Assembly (NCBI GenBank): GCA_937906385.1
Contig: CALCYQ010000006.1
Location: 1-50,863 of the forward strand
Origin: an uncultured Candidatus Saccharibacteria bacterium
GTDB taxonomy: Bacteria > Patescibacteriota > Saccharimonadia > Saccharimonadales > Saccharimonadaceae
Direction of reading: 5' to 3'
Length of the DNA stretch: 50,863 nt
The notes beneath the pieces were generated by a model that did not search any database, was not told where the DNA came from, and was given only the letters and a program-made list of their open reading frames with translations. Both the position numbers and the translations under genes were made by a program. This document shows, in pieces, positions 16,313 to 26,344 of the stretch; within the stretch, counting starts at the first letter, position 1, and the number at the start of each line of letters is the position of its first letter.

Positions 16313-16341
16313 TAAAAACCACCCCGGGTATGGGTGGTTTT
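16313..16341. terminator. Bidirectional terminator between KH gene and polytopic membrane gene
   Basis: AAAAACCACCC / GGGTGGTTTTT with a short loop; a U tract on either strand. Confidence 0.9.
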
Positions 16342-16361
16342 TAGGTGGTTATCACTCCGAA

Positions 16362-18647
16362 CTATTCTTCGGCCGGCTTTTCCTCGTGGTCGGATTCTTT
16401 TGGCTCATCGTCCGCCTTGTCGTCCTTAAGGTCGGCATCTTTTGGCGTTTCGTCTTTAGGTGCGTCAAGTTCCGGTTCTTCGGTGGCCGCCTCTCCGCCT
16501 ACAACGAGCTCCTCTTTATCGGTTGGCGCTACTGGCGTTGGATTATTCGTGTTTGCGTCGCGCAGCATCTTGTTTCTAGCATTACGTAGCTGATATGTTA
16601 CGAATGCAATCAAGCCGATGCCGATGATGCCGAGCCAGATGTAGCTTGGTCCACCGGTTAAGCGTAATGTAATAATGAACACTTCAATTGAGCTGAACCA
16701 AGTCATCCAAGTACGATGGGTAGTGACCGAATAGAGTAGTGCTGCCACTTGCTCGATTAAGAACACAATTCCCCATACGAGCGACGAAGAGCCAAGGCAA
16801 GCAAAAGACATAATTAGAGAGAACAGTGAGAAGCCAATAATCTGGCGTACCTGCTGGCTTGGCGCTTTTGTGCGTTCGTAAAGCCAAGACGTGACCAAGA
16901 ACGCTAACCCGATGATATGTGCACGTATTACGGTAAGTGTTATCGTGAGCTCTTGATAGTTGGCATTGTAGTAATCTAAACCGCGGGTATTTTTCCCCAC
17001 AATTGCGTCGAAGATATTTCCAGAGAACGAGAATAGGCTAAGTGTAAATAGATAAATCGCTACCTCATAGAACGCATTCATCTTCGCGAGGAAGCCAAAC
17101 GCTAGCGCGTAGATTGTGACAATCAAGAAGCCGACGCCGCTGATGCTTAAATCGGCAGAGGTTGCAAATACGGCGAAGCTTACAATCGAGAGCGCGGTTA
17201 TACCAACAATGTCCGACTCTTTCTTTTGAATGCGCGATAAGTAGTAATATCCGAGTAAGAACACCACGCCGATTACGGAATAAATAGCAAGATAGGCGGC
17301 GCTACCCCACTGCGGCACGGCGATATTGTAGCCAAAAATGATTGGCGCAATCAGAATGCTAGCAACGGTTGCGAGTGACCATAATACATTTTTGTAGCGC
17401 ATGGAGTGAAGAACGCCTAAGATTGCTGTCACTAAGCAGATTACAATCCAGACAATAGCATACGGAATCTTGGCGAAATTCGAGCAGAGCATTGGCGTGT
17501 TAAAAATGCCGATAATTGAGATTAAGCCAACCGCGCGTTCGAGCGAAGCATCTTTTTCGTTGTCGGTCTTGGCATAGAGAGAGTAGACAACTTGCGCTAG
17601 GAAGGTAAGCAGCCATACGATGGCGCAGACGAGCGCGGCTGTGTAATCTGCGGTGACAGTAGTGGAGCTGAAGGAAAAGATAGAGAAGTTCAAGCAATCC
17701 CAAAGCGCACCTGTAATCAGTAATTGCGCTGCAAAGCGCATAGCGACAAAGAAGCCGTGCTTTTTGGTGAACTTATAATTGGCAATCGAATAGCCTAGGA
17801 ATGCTACCGCGCAAACCGTGCGTAGGAATGGTGCCTTCGCGCCTACTTCTGGCGACAAGAATAGGAATGCCGAAAGAGCAGTCGCCATCGGAATTAAGAC
17901 GAGCCCTAACCCCATTGAGGCATGCCTAAAAGCAAGCGGTAGCCATTTTGGCTTCGTTAGCCATAACGCTAGCGGCACAATCGCGGTGATAATTGGCGAT
18001 ATAAATAGGAAGTATAGATACAGACCAATATCGGTCGTATTGCCAATCAATGAATGGAATGGCCAGATAAACGCAATCGGGCTAAGCATACTGACATAGC
18101 CGAGCACCGGAGACTTAAGCATATAGGCCGCTATGAAGGATGCAATCATAAAGACGATTGAAACAATCAATGGAATTATCTCCGAAGGAATATGAATGGC
18201 GCCCAGTGAAATTAACCATAGTGGAATCATACATAGCGCAGAATAAGTGAAGGCTTTACCGACTGGACGGAGGTAATCGACGGCCTTATAGATGCCAAGA
18301 CCAGCGCAATAAATTAGGAGGGTTAAAATAATGGTAGTTGGCGCAACAGCAGCATCGTTTACGGAGTCGATGAAATAAATCATCGCCATAATTATCAAGA
18401 AGCTACCAATATATAATAGCCAGTTCCATTTTGTCATCGGATCTTTTGGTTTTGGTGGCGGAGGCGGTGCAACGGGCGTGGTTGCGCCGTTTGTATTGTC
18501 TGCGCCGATTGTGGCGGCGTTTTGGGTGGCTAGCTGAGCTGCCGCTTTCTTTTTCTTGTCGCTTCTGATCAATATAATCACGACCACGATAATCCAAGTA
18601 ATTGGACTAAACAGTACTGCTATCAGCAGTGCCGATAAATATTCCAT
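16362..18647 (-). CDS. Large polytopic membrane protein, unknown function
   Basis: 761 residues. One N-terminal helix, a basic and proline-rich linker (APPPPPPKPKDP near residue 60-70), roughly twenty hydrophobic helices from residue 75 to about 690, and an acidic Asp/Glu/Lys tail of about 60 residues. The layout resembles large DUF2157-like membrane proteins, but I cannot name the family. No catalytic motif was recognised. AGGGAGGT is 4 nt before ATG 18647. A promoter TTGTAT-17-TAAAAT precedes it on the minus strand (near 18670-18700), divergent from rpoB. It could be a transporter, flippase or envelope assembly protein. Confidence 0.8.
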   Translation of the reverse strand: MEYLSALLIAVLFSPITWIIVVVIILIRSDKKKKAAAQLATQNAATIGADNTNGATTPVAPPPPPKPKDPMTKWNWLLYIGSFLIIMAMIYFIDSVNDAAVAPTTIILTLLIYCAGLGIYKAVDYLRPVGKAFTYSALCMIPLWLISLGAIHIPSEIIPLIVSIVFMIASFIAAYMLKSPVLGYVSMLSPIAFIWPFHSLIGNTTDIGLYLYFLFISPIITAIVPLALWLTKPKWLPLAFRHASMGLGLVLIPMATALSAFLFLSPEVGAKAPFLRTVCAVAFLGYSIANYKFTKKHGFFVAMRFAAQLLITGALWDCLNFSIFSFSSTTVTADYTAALVCAIVWLLTFLAQVVYSLYAKTDNEKDASLERAVGLISIIGIFNTPMLCSNFAKIPYAIVWIVICLVTAILGVLHSMRYKNVLWSLATVASILIAPIIFGYNIAVPQWGSAAYLAIYSVIGVVFLLGYYYLSRIQKKESDIVGITALSIVSFAVFATSADLSISGVGFLIVTIYALAFGFLAKMNAFYEVAIYLFTLSLFSFSGNIFDAIVGKNTRGLDYYNANYQELTITLTVIRAHIIGLAFLVTSWLYERTKAPSQQVRQIIGFSLFSLIMSFACLGSSSLVWGIVFLIEQVAALLYSVTTHRTWMTWFSSIEVFIITLRLTGGPSYIWLGIIGIGLIAFVTYQLRNARNKMLRDANTNNPTPVAPTDKEELVVGGEAATEEPELDAPKDETPKDADLKDDKADDEPKESDHEEKPAEE

Positions 18648-18733
18648 TTAAACCTCCCTTATTGATTACAATTTTAAATGCTAGCGCTAAAAAATACAAC
18701 TAATTTTTATAAACAAAAAGTGCAAAAAACACC

Positions 18734-18762
18734 TTGCAGAACTTGCAAAACTACGTTAAAAT
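18734..18762 (+). promoter_or_regulatory. rpoBC promoter
   Basis: TTGCAG (18734-18739), 17-nt spacer, TAAAAT (18757-18762). Predicted start near 18769, which leaves a leader of about 116 nt. Confidence 0.65.
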
Positions 18763-18768
18763 GATTAG

Positions 18769-18884
18769 TTAAGAAGTAGTGTGCTTTGATTATTTTGAAC
18801 TCCTGCCCTGGCAAGGCGGGAAGGGGGTCAAAGCGGTGTTCTTCCGGCCAAAGAAGTATCAACACTAAAAAACAGTGAGGGAAT
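18769..18884 (+). promoter_or_regulatory. Structured 5' leader of rpoBC
   Basis: A long-range stem GCTTTGA (18783-18789) / TCAAAGC (18828-18834) encloses a GC-rich hairpin CCTGCC (18802-18807) / GGCGGG (18815-18820). A further CACT/AGTG hairpin sits just before the ribosome binding site GAGGGA. No known leader family was recognised. A role in autoregulation of RNA polymerase synthesis is possible. Confidence 0.45.
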
Positions 18885-21800
18885 GTGGCAAAATCTACTA
18901 CAACCGCAAAGAGTGGTAGCCGGGTATCTTTTACCGAGGGCGACCAAGTTCTTCCAATACCAAATCTGACCGAACATCAAACCAAGTCCTGGAAGGAATT
19001 CGTAGACTATGGTTTGAAGGAAGTTTTCGATGAGTTAAACCCGATCGAAGACTATACTGGTCAAAAAATGGACCTACGCTTCAAGGATTATTACTTCAAA
19101 GATCCGATTGAAGATGATCGTACGGCCAAAGAAAATCTTACAACTTATGAAGCTCCACTTCATGTTAACGTAGAGCTCACTAATAAGGTAACCGGCGAAG
19201 TTAAAGAGCAGGATATCTATTTTGGCGACTATCCGTGGATGACTGATCGTGCGAGCTTTATTATTAATGGTACCGAACGCGTAATCGTTTCGCAGTTGAT
19301 TCGCTCAGCTGGCGTTTTCTTCCAAGCCGACACCGTCAACGGCCATAATTATTATGGTGCCAAAATCATCCCAGGCCGTGGCGCTTGGCTTGAGTTTGAA
19401 ACCGACACTAAAGGTGTCATTTATGTTAAAATCGACCGCCGCAAAAAAGTTCCAGTAACGACACTTTTGCGCGCTCTTGGTCGCAAAAAGACCGAAATCG
19501 TTGCCGACTTCAAAGATATCGACAATGGTGATGTCCGCTATATTGATAATACATTTGAAAAGGACCCGTCCGATAATCAGGGTACCGCTTTGCTTGAAAT
19601 CTACCGCCGTCTCCGTCCAGGCGATTTGGCAACCGTAGAAAACGCAAAGAACATGATCGAGCGTACGTTCAACGATTATCGCCGCTATGATTATTCTCGT
19701 GTTGGTCGCTACAAGATTAATCAGCGCCTTGGTTTCGATACGCCAAACGATTCCGCCCATCGTACGCTTCAAATGCAAGATTTGATTGCGATTATTCGCG
19801 AAATTATCCGGTTGAACAATACGCAAGATCCAGTTGATGATATTGACTCCTTGGCGAACCGCCGCGTCAAGCTTGTCGGTGAGTTGGTTCAACGCCAATT
19901 CCGCCTTGGTATGCTTCGCTTACAACGCAATATCCTCGACCGTATGTCGATGAGTGATCCAATGACGGTTACGCCATCTCAATTAGTTAACTCGCGCCCA
20001 GTCGTGGCTGCCGTAAAAGAGTTCTTCAGTAGCTCTCAGCTCAGCCAGCTCATGGACGAAACTAACCCGTTCAGCGAACTTTCGCATAAGCGTCGTCTAT
20101 CCAGCATGGGCCCTGGCGGTCTTACGCGCGAACGTGCCGGCTTTGAAGTTCGCGATACACACCCAACTCATTACGGCCGCATTTGTACCGTCGAGACACC
20201 AGAAGGTGGCAACGTCGGTCTCGTATTAAACCTTGCAACCTATGCTCGTATCAACGATTATGGTTTCATTGAAGCGCCATATCGCGTCGTTAAAAACGGT
20301 AAAGTCACCGACGAAGTAGTTTATGTCGACGCTGCCGCCGAAGAAAACATGGTGATTGCTGACACGAGCGCTAAGCTCGACAAAGATGGCAAATTCGTTG
20401 ATGAGTACGTATCCGCTCGCAAGGCCCTTCAGCCAACCCAGGTGCTTGCTAGCGAAGTTACGCACATGGATGCTGCGCACAAGGAAATTCTCGGCGTGGC
20501 CGCTTCGATGATTCCATTCGTCGAAAAGAACCGCGTCGACCGCTCCTTGATGGCCTGCGCTATGCAGAAACAGGCAGTGCCACTTATTAAGCCAGAAGCC
20601 GCGATTGTTTCTACTGGTATCGATGCTGAGGTCGCTAAGAACCTTTCGCAAATTGCCTACGCTGAAGCTGATGGTGAAGTCGTAAAGGCTGATTCTAACT
20701 CTGTCGAAGTTAAATACAAGAAGGAAACTAAGACTTACAACCTCATTCACTTCATGAAAACGAATGACGACCGCTGTTATGATGAGCGTGCTGTCGTGAA
20801 GCGCGGTCAGAAGGTGAAGAAGGGCGATGTTCTCATCGAGGGCGCATCTATCGCTAATGGCGAGCTCGCACTTGGCAAGAACATGCTTGTGGCCTTCATG
20901 CCATGGCGTGGCTACAACATGGATGATGCTATCGTTATTTCTAGCCGTCTCGTCCAAGACGATGAACTCACCAGCATTAATATTCGCGATTTCGATGTTG
21001 AAGTTCGTGAGACTAAGCTTGGTCCAGAACAAGTCACCCGCGATATTCCAAACGTTAGCGAAGCTGCTCTCCGCCACCTCGGCGAAGATGGCATTGTAAC
21101 GGTTGGCTCCGAAGTTAAAAATGGCGACGTGCTCGTCGGCAAAATTACGCCAAAAGGCGAACAAGAGCTCAGCTCTGAAGAGCGCCTCCTTCGTGCCATC
21201 TTCGGCGAAAAAGCTAAAGATGTCCGCGATACTTCCGTTCGTATGAATGGTTCTGATGGCGGTAAAGTTGTCGGCGTTAAAATCTTCACTCGCGAACAGG
21301 GCAACGACCTTAAATCTGGCGTCATTATGCAGATTAAGATTTATGTCGCTGAACTTCGCAAGATTAGCGTCGGCGATAAGCTTTCCGGCCGTCACGGTAA
21401 CAAGGGTGTAGTTGCTCGCATTCTACCAGTTGAAGATATGCCATTTATGGAAGATGGTACGCCAATCGATGTCGTACTCAACCCAATGGGCGTGCCTTCC
21501 CGTATGAACCTCGGTCAGCTCTTTGAGACTCACCTTGGTATGGCTGCGCGCGCACTTGGTTACCACGTCACGACGCCATCCTTCAACTCAGTTTCTGATG
21601 AAACGATTTCTGAAGAGCTTAAGAAAGCCGGCTACGAAACCGATGGTCGTGTCAAACTTTACGACGGTCTCACCGGTGAACCATTTGAAGAACGTATTAC
21701 GGTTGGCGTGATGTATATGTTGAAGCTCCACCACATGGTGGCCGACAAAATCCACGCTCGCTCGACTGGTCCTTACACGATGGTTACCCAGCAGCCACTT

Positions 21801-22340
21801 GGCGGTAAAGCTCAAAACGGTGGCCAGCGCTTCGGTGAGATGGAGGTATGGACGCTCGAAGCTTACGGTGCTGCATCTACCTTGCAGGAAATGCTCACGA
21901 TCAAGTCTGACGACGTCTATGGCCGCGCTAAAGCCTACGAATCTATCATTAAGGGTGAACCTATCGAAGGTCCGAAGCTTCCAGAAGGCTTTAACGTCTT
22001 AGTGAAAGAGCTCCAAGGCCTCGGACTTAAGGTTGACCTGCTCGATAATGGCGACGCCCGCGATGCGGACCGCGTCATTGAAAAGACCACCGAAGAAGTC
22101 GAACGCCAACGTGACGACTCTGTCATCTACGCTCAAAAAGATGAAATACCGCCGGAGGAACTTGTTGATGACGGCGAGGAGTATGCCGAAGAGCTCGCCG
22201 AAGATGACGATGAAGAAGACGCCATTTACGAAGGCGACGGCGAAGCTGAAGAAGAATATGATGATTCAACCGATATCGGAGACGAAGCCGCATTCGATGT
22301 CGATGACGACACAATAACAGATCTAGGGGAGGACCTATAA
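18885..22340 (+). CDS. rpoB: DNA-directed RNA polymerase subunit beta
   Basis: Beta subunit of the transcribing RNA polymerase. 1151 residues with all major conserved regions: the rifampicin-pocket cluster SSQLSQLMDETNPFSELSHK with RRLSSMGPGGL, the segment HYGRICTVETPEGGNVGL, MPWRGYNMDDAIVIS, and KLSGRHGNKGVV. Start is GTG 18885 (VAKSTTTAKS) with GAGGGA upstream; the ATG one base earlier is out of frame. The last 50 residues or so are very acidic (EEYDDSTDIGDEAAFDVDDD) and extend beyond the usual C-terminus. rpoC follows 2 nt after the stop. Confidence 0.98.
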   Translation: MAKSTTTAKSGSRVSFTEGDQVLPIPNLTEHQTKSWKEFVDYGLKEVFDELNPIEDYTGQKMDLRFKDYYFKDPIEDDRTAKENLTTYEAPLHVNVELTNKVTGEVKEQDIYFGDYPWMTDRASFIINGTERVIVSQLIRSAGVFFQADTVNGHNYYGAKIIPGRGAWLEFETDTKGVIYVKIDRRKKVPVTTLLRALGRKKTEIVADFKDIDNGDVRYIDNTFEKDPSDNQGTALLEIYRRLRPGDLATVENAKNMIERTFNDYRRYDYSRVGRYKINQRLGFDTPNDSAHRTLQMQDLIAIIREIIRLNNTQDPVDDIDSLANRRVKLVGELVQRQFRLGMLRLQRNILDRMSMSDPMTVTPSQLVNSRPVVAAVKEFFSSSQLSQLMDETNPFSELSHKRRLSSMGPGGLTRERAGFEVRDTHPTHYGRICTVETPEGGNVGLVLNLATYARINDYGFIEAPYRVVKNGKVTDEVVYVDAAAEENMVIADTSAKLDKDGKFVDEYVSARKALQPTQVLASEVTHMDAAHKEILGVAASMIPFVEKNRVDRSLMACAMQKQAVPLIKPEAAIVSTGIDAEVAKNLSQIAYAEADGEVVKADSNSVEVKYKKETKTYNLIHFMKTNDDRCYDERAVVKRGQKVKKGDVLIEGASIANGELALGKNMLVAFMPWRGYNMDDAIVISSRLVQDDELTSINIRDFDVEVRETKLGPEQVTRDIPNVSEAALRHLGEDGIVTVGSEVKNGDVLVGKITPKGEQELSSEERLLRAIFGEKAKDVRDTSVRMNGSDGGKVVGVKIFTREQGNDLKSGVIMQIKIYVAELRKISVGDKLSGRHGNKGVVARILPVEDMPFMEDGTPIDVVLNPMGVPSRMNLGQLFETHLGMAARALGYHVTTPSFNSVSDETISEELKKAGYETDGRVKLYDGLTGEPFEERITVGVMYMLKLHHMVADKIHARSTGPYTMVTQQPLGGKAQNGGQRFGEMEVWTLEAYGAASTLQEMLTIKSDDVYGRAKAYESIIKGEPIEGPKLPEGFNVLVKELQGLGLKVDLLDNGDARDADRVIEKTTEEVERQRDDSVIYAQKDEIPPEELVDDGEEYAEELAEDDDEEDAIYEGDGEAEEEYDDSTDIGDEAAFDVDDDTITDLGEDL

Positions 22341-22342
22341 TA

Positions 22343-25300
22343 ATGGCTTGGCAAGATAATTTTATCAGCGCGAACGATTTCGATTCGATTCGCCTTTGCA
22401 TCGCTAGCGAGGAAGATATCCTTAACTGGAGCTACGGTGAAGTCTTAAAACCAGAAACTATTAACTATCGCACGCAGAAGCCAGAACGTGATGGTCTCTT
22501 CTGCGAACGTATCTTTGGACCAGTCAAAGATATTAATCCAAACGATCCAAAATTGAAGGGCGTTCGCTCTCGCGAAGCTGCCGTTGATAAGGAAGGCAAC
22601 CTCGTCACGAAGAGCATTACTCGCCGTGAACGTATGGGCCACATCACCTTAGCGGCGCCAGTTGCTCACATTTGGTTCATGCGCGGTACGCCGAGCGCAC
22701 TTAGTCTTTTGCTCGACATTACCGTTAAAAACATCGAAAAAGTTGTTTACTTTGCTTCCTATATTATTATCAATACCGAACAGGAAGAAATCGACAAACG
22801 CCTCGAAGACCTCGAAGCTCAAACCGATGTAGCTCGCCAAGCAATTCAAGCTCGCTATGAAGCGGAAGCCAAGGGCAAAGAAGGCGACGAAATCAAGAAA
22901 CTCGCCGAAGCTCAGACCAAAGAGCTCGAAACGCTTGAAGACGATTACCGCACCAAGAAGGGAATCCTTACTGGTTTCGTCAAAGGCGCAGTTATTAACG
23001 AAGTCGATTACCGCAACCTTGAAGACATGGATGAGGGCTACGAAGATCTCATCGAAGTCGAAATGGGTGCCGAAGGTATCAAGAAGCTTCTCCAGGAAAT
23101 CGATCTCGACAAGATGATCGAAGAACTCCACGAAGAAGCCGACAACACGAAGGGCCAAAAGCAGAAGCGCATCATGAAGCGCCTCAAAGTACTCGAAGGC
23201 ATGCAATCTGCTGGCATTAAGCCGACCGACCTCATCTTGAACGTGATTCCGGTCATTCCACCAGATCTCCGTCCAATGATTTCCTTGGCTGGCGGCCGCT
23301 TCGCCACGTCCGATTTGAACGATCTCTATCGCCGCGTGATTAACCGCAACAACCGCTTGAAGAAGCTCGTTGACCTCAATGCGCCAGAAGTTATTCAGCG
23401 CAACGAAAAACGCATGCTTCAGGAAGCTGTTGATGCTCTTATCGATAATAACGCTTCTCGTGGTGGTCGCACCGCTAACTCTCAGAATGGTCGCCGCAAA
23501 CTCAAGAGCTTGTCCGACCTCCTCAAGGGTAAGCAAGGTCGCTTCCGCCAGAACCTTCTCGGTAAGCGCGTTGACTACTCCGGCCGCTCCGTAATTGTAG
23601 TCGGTCCAGAACTCCGCATTAATGAATGTGGTCTTCCGAAGCAGATGGCACTCGAACTCTTTAAGCCGTTCGTCATCTCTTGGTTGATTAAGAATGAATA
23701 TGCAAACAACATCCGCTCCGCTGCTCGTATGATCGAACAGGGCGAGACTGTGATTTGGGATGCGCTCGACGAAGTCATTGAAGGTAAGTATGTGCTCCTC
23801 AACCGTGCACCATCGCTTCACCGTCTCTCCGTCCAGGCCTTCCAACCACGCTTGGTTGATGGTAAAGCTATTAAACTCCATCCACTCGTAGCTAACGGTT
23901 TCAACGCCGACTACGATGGTGACCAGATGGCTGTTCACCTTCCACTTTCCGAAGAAGCTCAGGCTGAAGCTCGTGAGCTCATGGCTGCCGGCAAGAACCT
24001 CTTGAAGCCAGCCGATGGTGCTCCGGTGCTTTCGATCACGCAGGATGTCGTACTTGGTAGCTACTACCTCACCTACGAAAAACCATCCGCACAGACCGAA
24101 CGCAAAGCTTACACTAGCGTTTACGAAGCTGAGCTCGCTTACGATATGGGCCTCATTCAACTTCAGACTCCAATTCGTGTCCACACGAAGGGTATTAAGC
24201 GCGATACAACCCTTGGTCGCGTCTTCTTCAACGAAGTTTTGCCAAAGGATTACCCGTACGATAACGAAGTTCAGAATAGCAAGCACTTAAAGAAGGTGAT
24301 GGCCGACATTCTTAATCAATTCGGCGCCGAAGCTGCTGTTGAAGCTGCTGACGCTATCAAGGACCTCTCCTTCAAATACGAGACGATCGCCGGTGTTTCC
24401 ACTTCTAAGGACGATTATCCATACTATCCAGAAGTTGAGCCAATGATTGCCGAAGGCGAAGGCGTCGCTGCGCAGATTAGTCAACAATACGAAGACGGCC
24501 TCATTACTGAAGATGAGCGTTACCGCTTGACTGTTGCTGCTTGGCGCAAAGTCGATGATGAAATCTCCAAGCTTGTCAAAGACAATCTTTCACATCTTGA
24601 TACGAACGTTTCTATCATGACGAACTCCGGTGCTCGTGGTTCCGCAGGTAACATTAAGCTTGCGTCCGCAACCATCGGTATCATGGTGGATGTGTTTAAC
24701 CGCGAAATCGAGCTTCCAGTCAAGTCTAGCTACAAGAAAGGTCTCAACACTCTCGAATCCTTCATCGCCACTCGTGGTGCACGCCAAGGTCAGGTGTCGA
24801 CCGCTCTGCGTACTGCCGACTCTGGTTACCTCACTCGCCGTCTCGTCGATGTGTCGCAAGACGTCTTTACGGTTGAAACCGAAGCTGAAGATCCAGGCTT
24901 CCGCATCTACAAGAGCGAAAGCGAAATTACTGGTATCGGCTTCGCAGATCGTATCTATGGCCGCTACTCCGCTGAAGCAGTCGAGAAGTATGGCCTAGAA
25001 GCCGACGAGCTCATCTCGCGCGAAGTTGCTGATCAGATCGCAGCCGATGATGAAATTGATAGCTTGAAGATTCAAAGCGTCCTTACGACCGAATGTAATG
25101 ATGGCGTACCGCGCAAGGCCTACGGTATCGATATGTCGACCCGTCAGCCAGTTGCTTTCCATGAACCAGTTGGCGTGATTGCCGCTCAGTCCGTCGGCGA
25201 GCCAGGTACGCAGCTTACGCTCGATACTAAGCACTCCTCCGGTGTGGCCGGTTCTGGTGCTATCTCCCGCGGTCTTCCACGCGTTGAGGAGCTTCTCGAA

Positions 25301-26194
25301 GCCCGCGCTCCGAAAGGTCAGGCTTACATTTCGACCATCGCTGGCGTCGTCAGCACTTGGGAAGAGGGTCGCTACAATGTCGTCCAAGTCACTCCAGATG
25401 CAGGCAAGGCTGAGCACTTCAAGCTTGAAGGCCGCAAAGCCAAGGTCAAAGATGGTGCGAGCGTCAAGACCGGTACTGTTATCGCCTCTAAGGCTAAGGG
25501 CGCCGAGCCGATTATCGCTCCATTTGATGGCGTAGCTGAGCTCACGCAAGACGAAATCGTGCTCGTTGCCAACGCCGGTTCGCCACTCAAGGTTTCCGTC
25601 CCGGCCGACTTTGCCCTTACGGTTAAAGAAGGCGACCGCGTCGAACCGGGCGACCGTCTCTCTGAAGGTTCTTTGAACTTGCAAGATCTCATGAAATACA
25701 AGGGCATCGAAGAAACTGAGCGCTATATCTTGAACGATATTCTCACGATTTATGCCGCCCAGGGTCATGAAATCTCCGCCAAGCATCTCGAAGTTATCAT
25801 TCGCCAGATGTTCTCGCGCGTGATGATTGATGAGCCAGGCGACACCACCTTCGTGACCGGCGATATTGTTAGCCGCGCTGCGGTTGCCGAAGAAAACGCT
25901 CGCGTCCTCGCCGAAAGCAAGACGCCAGCCGACTTCACCCAGATGCTCCTCGGTATTTCCAAGGTCTCCATCTACTCCGACTCCGTCTTGTCGGCTGCAT
26001 CCTTCCAGGATACGACCCGTGTCTTGATCTCGAGCGCCATCTCTGGTCGCGTTGATCACCTCAAGGGCTTGAAGGAAAACGTGATTATCGGTCGCAAGAT
26101 TCCTGTAGGTACCGGCGTCGAATCGCTTGCTAGCTACGCTAGCGGCGATGCCGAAGCCGAAGCACCTGCCGAGGCTGAATTAGAAAACGTTTAA
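22343..26194 (+). CDS. rpoC: DNA-directed RNA polymerase subunit beta'
   Basis: Catalytic beta' subunit, 1283 residues. The active-site motif binding Mg2+ is intact (NADFDGD-type, here NGFNADYDGDQMAVH). Also visible are the bridge and trigger regions (SNSGARGS-like TNSGARGSAGN, and GVIAAQSVGEPGTQLT). An N-terminal coiled-coil insertion lies at about residues 150-260 (long Glu/Lys/Ala helix). GGGGAGGACC precedes the ATG. The C-terminus adds an Ala/Glu tail (GDAEAEAPAEAELENV). The operon ends at a strong terminator. Confidence 0.98.
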   Translation: MAWQDNFISANDFDSIRLCIASEEDILNWSYGEVLKPETINYRTQKPERDGLFCERIFGPVKDINPNDPKLKGVRSREAAVDKEGNLVTKSITRRERMGHITLAAPVAHIWFMRGTPSALSLLLDITVKNIEKVVYFASYIIINTEQEEIDKRLEDLEAQTDVARQAIQARYEAEAKGKEGDEIKKLAEAQTKELETLEDDYRTKKGILTGFVKGAVINEVDYRNLEDMDEGYEDLIEVEMGAEGIKKLLQEIDLDKMIEELHEEADNTKGQKQKRIMKRLKVLEGMQSAGIKPTDLILNVIPVIPPDLRPMISLAGGRFATSDLNDLYRRVINRNNRLKKLVDLNAPEVIQRNEKRMLQEAVDALIDNNASRGGRTANSQNGRRKLKSLSDLLKGKQGRFRQNLLGKRVDYSGRSVIVVGPELRINECGLPKQMALELFKPFVISWLIKNEYANNIRSAARMIEQGETVIWDALDEVIEGKYVLLNRAPSLHRLSVQAFQPRLVDGKAIKLHPLVANGFNADYDGDQMAVHLPLSEEAQAEARELMAAGKNLLKPADGAPVLSITQDVVLGSYYLTYEKPSAQTERKAYTSVYEAELAYDMGLIQLQTPIRVHTKGIKRDTTLGRVFFNEVLPKDYPYDNEVQNSKHLKKVMADILNQFGAEAAVEAADAIKDLSFKYETIAGVSTSKDDYPYYPEVEPMIAEGEGVAAQISQQYEDGLITEDERYRLTVAAWRKVDDEISKLVKDNLSHLDTNVSIMTNSGARGSAGNIKLASATIGIMVDVFNREIELPVKSSYKKGLNTLESFIATRGARQGQVSTALRTADSGYLTRRLVDVSQDVFTVETEAEDPGFRIYKSESEITGIGFADRIYGRYSAEAVEKYGLEADELISREVADQIAADDEIDSLKIQSVLTTECNDGVPRKAYGIDMSTRQPVAFHEPVGVIAAQSVGEPGTQLTLDTKHSSGVAGSGAISRGLPRVEELLEARAPKGQAYISTIAGVVSTWEEGRYNVVQVTPDAGKAEHFKLEGRKAKVKDGASVKTGTVIASKAKGAEPIIAPFDGVAELTQDEIVLVANAGSPLKVSVPADFALTVKEGDRVEPGDRLSEGSLNLQDLMKYKGIEETERYILNDILTIYAAQGHEISAKHLEVIIRQMFSRVMIDEPGDTTFVTGDIVSRAAVAEENARVLAESKTPADFTQMLLGISKVSIYSDSVLSAASFQDTTRVLISSAISGRVDHLKGLKENVIIGRKIPVGTGVESLASYASGDAEAEAPAEAELENV

Positions 26195-26212
26195 TCTAAT
26201 TCGTCAAACCAC

Positions 26213-26242
26213 GAAAAGCTCCCCAATATAGGGGAGCTTTTT
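26213..26242 (+). terminator. rpoBC terminator
   Basis: AAAAGCTCCCC / GGGGAGCTTTTT with loop AATATA. Confidence 0.93.
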
Positions 26243-26264
26243 GGTATGCCAAGCATAAGCTCTA

Positions 26265-26293
26265 TTGACTTTTTACGCCATCTGTGATATAAT
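26265..26293 (+). promoter_or_regulatory. Strong promoter of the BI-1 gene, TTGACTTTTT class
   Basis: TTGACT (26265-26270), 17-nt spacer ending TGTGA, TATAAT (26288-26293). The leader of about 45 nt carries a small GGCG/CGCC hairpin. A TTG-started 12-codon frame beginning 7 nt after the -10 ends with TGA inside the ribosome binding site GGAGGTGA. Confidence 0.85.
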
Positions 26294-26344
26294 AGAACTA
26301 TTGGGGCGTTCTAGCGCCACAAAGTTCATTCGGAGGTGAGAAAA

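Noticed and set aside
22649..24286. 545-codon open frame on the minus strand inside rpoC, and a 389-codon one inside rpoB (20226-21395)
   Set aside because: They lie fully antisense to strongly conserved rpoB/rpoC, have no promoter or ribosome binding site, and show no domain. They are shadows of codon bias.
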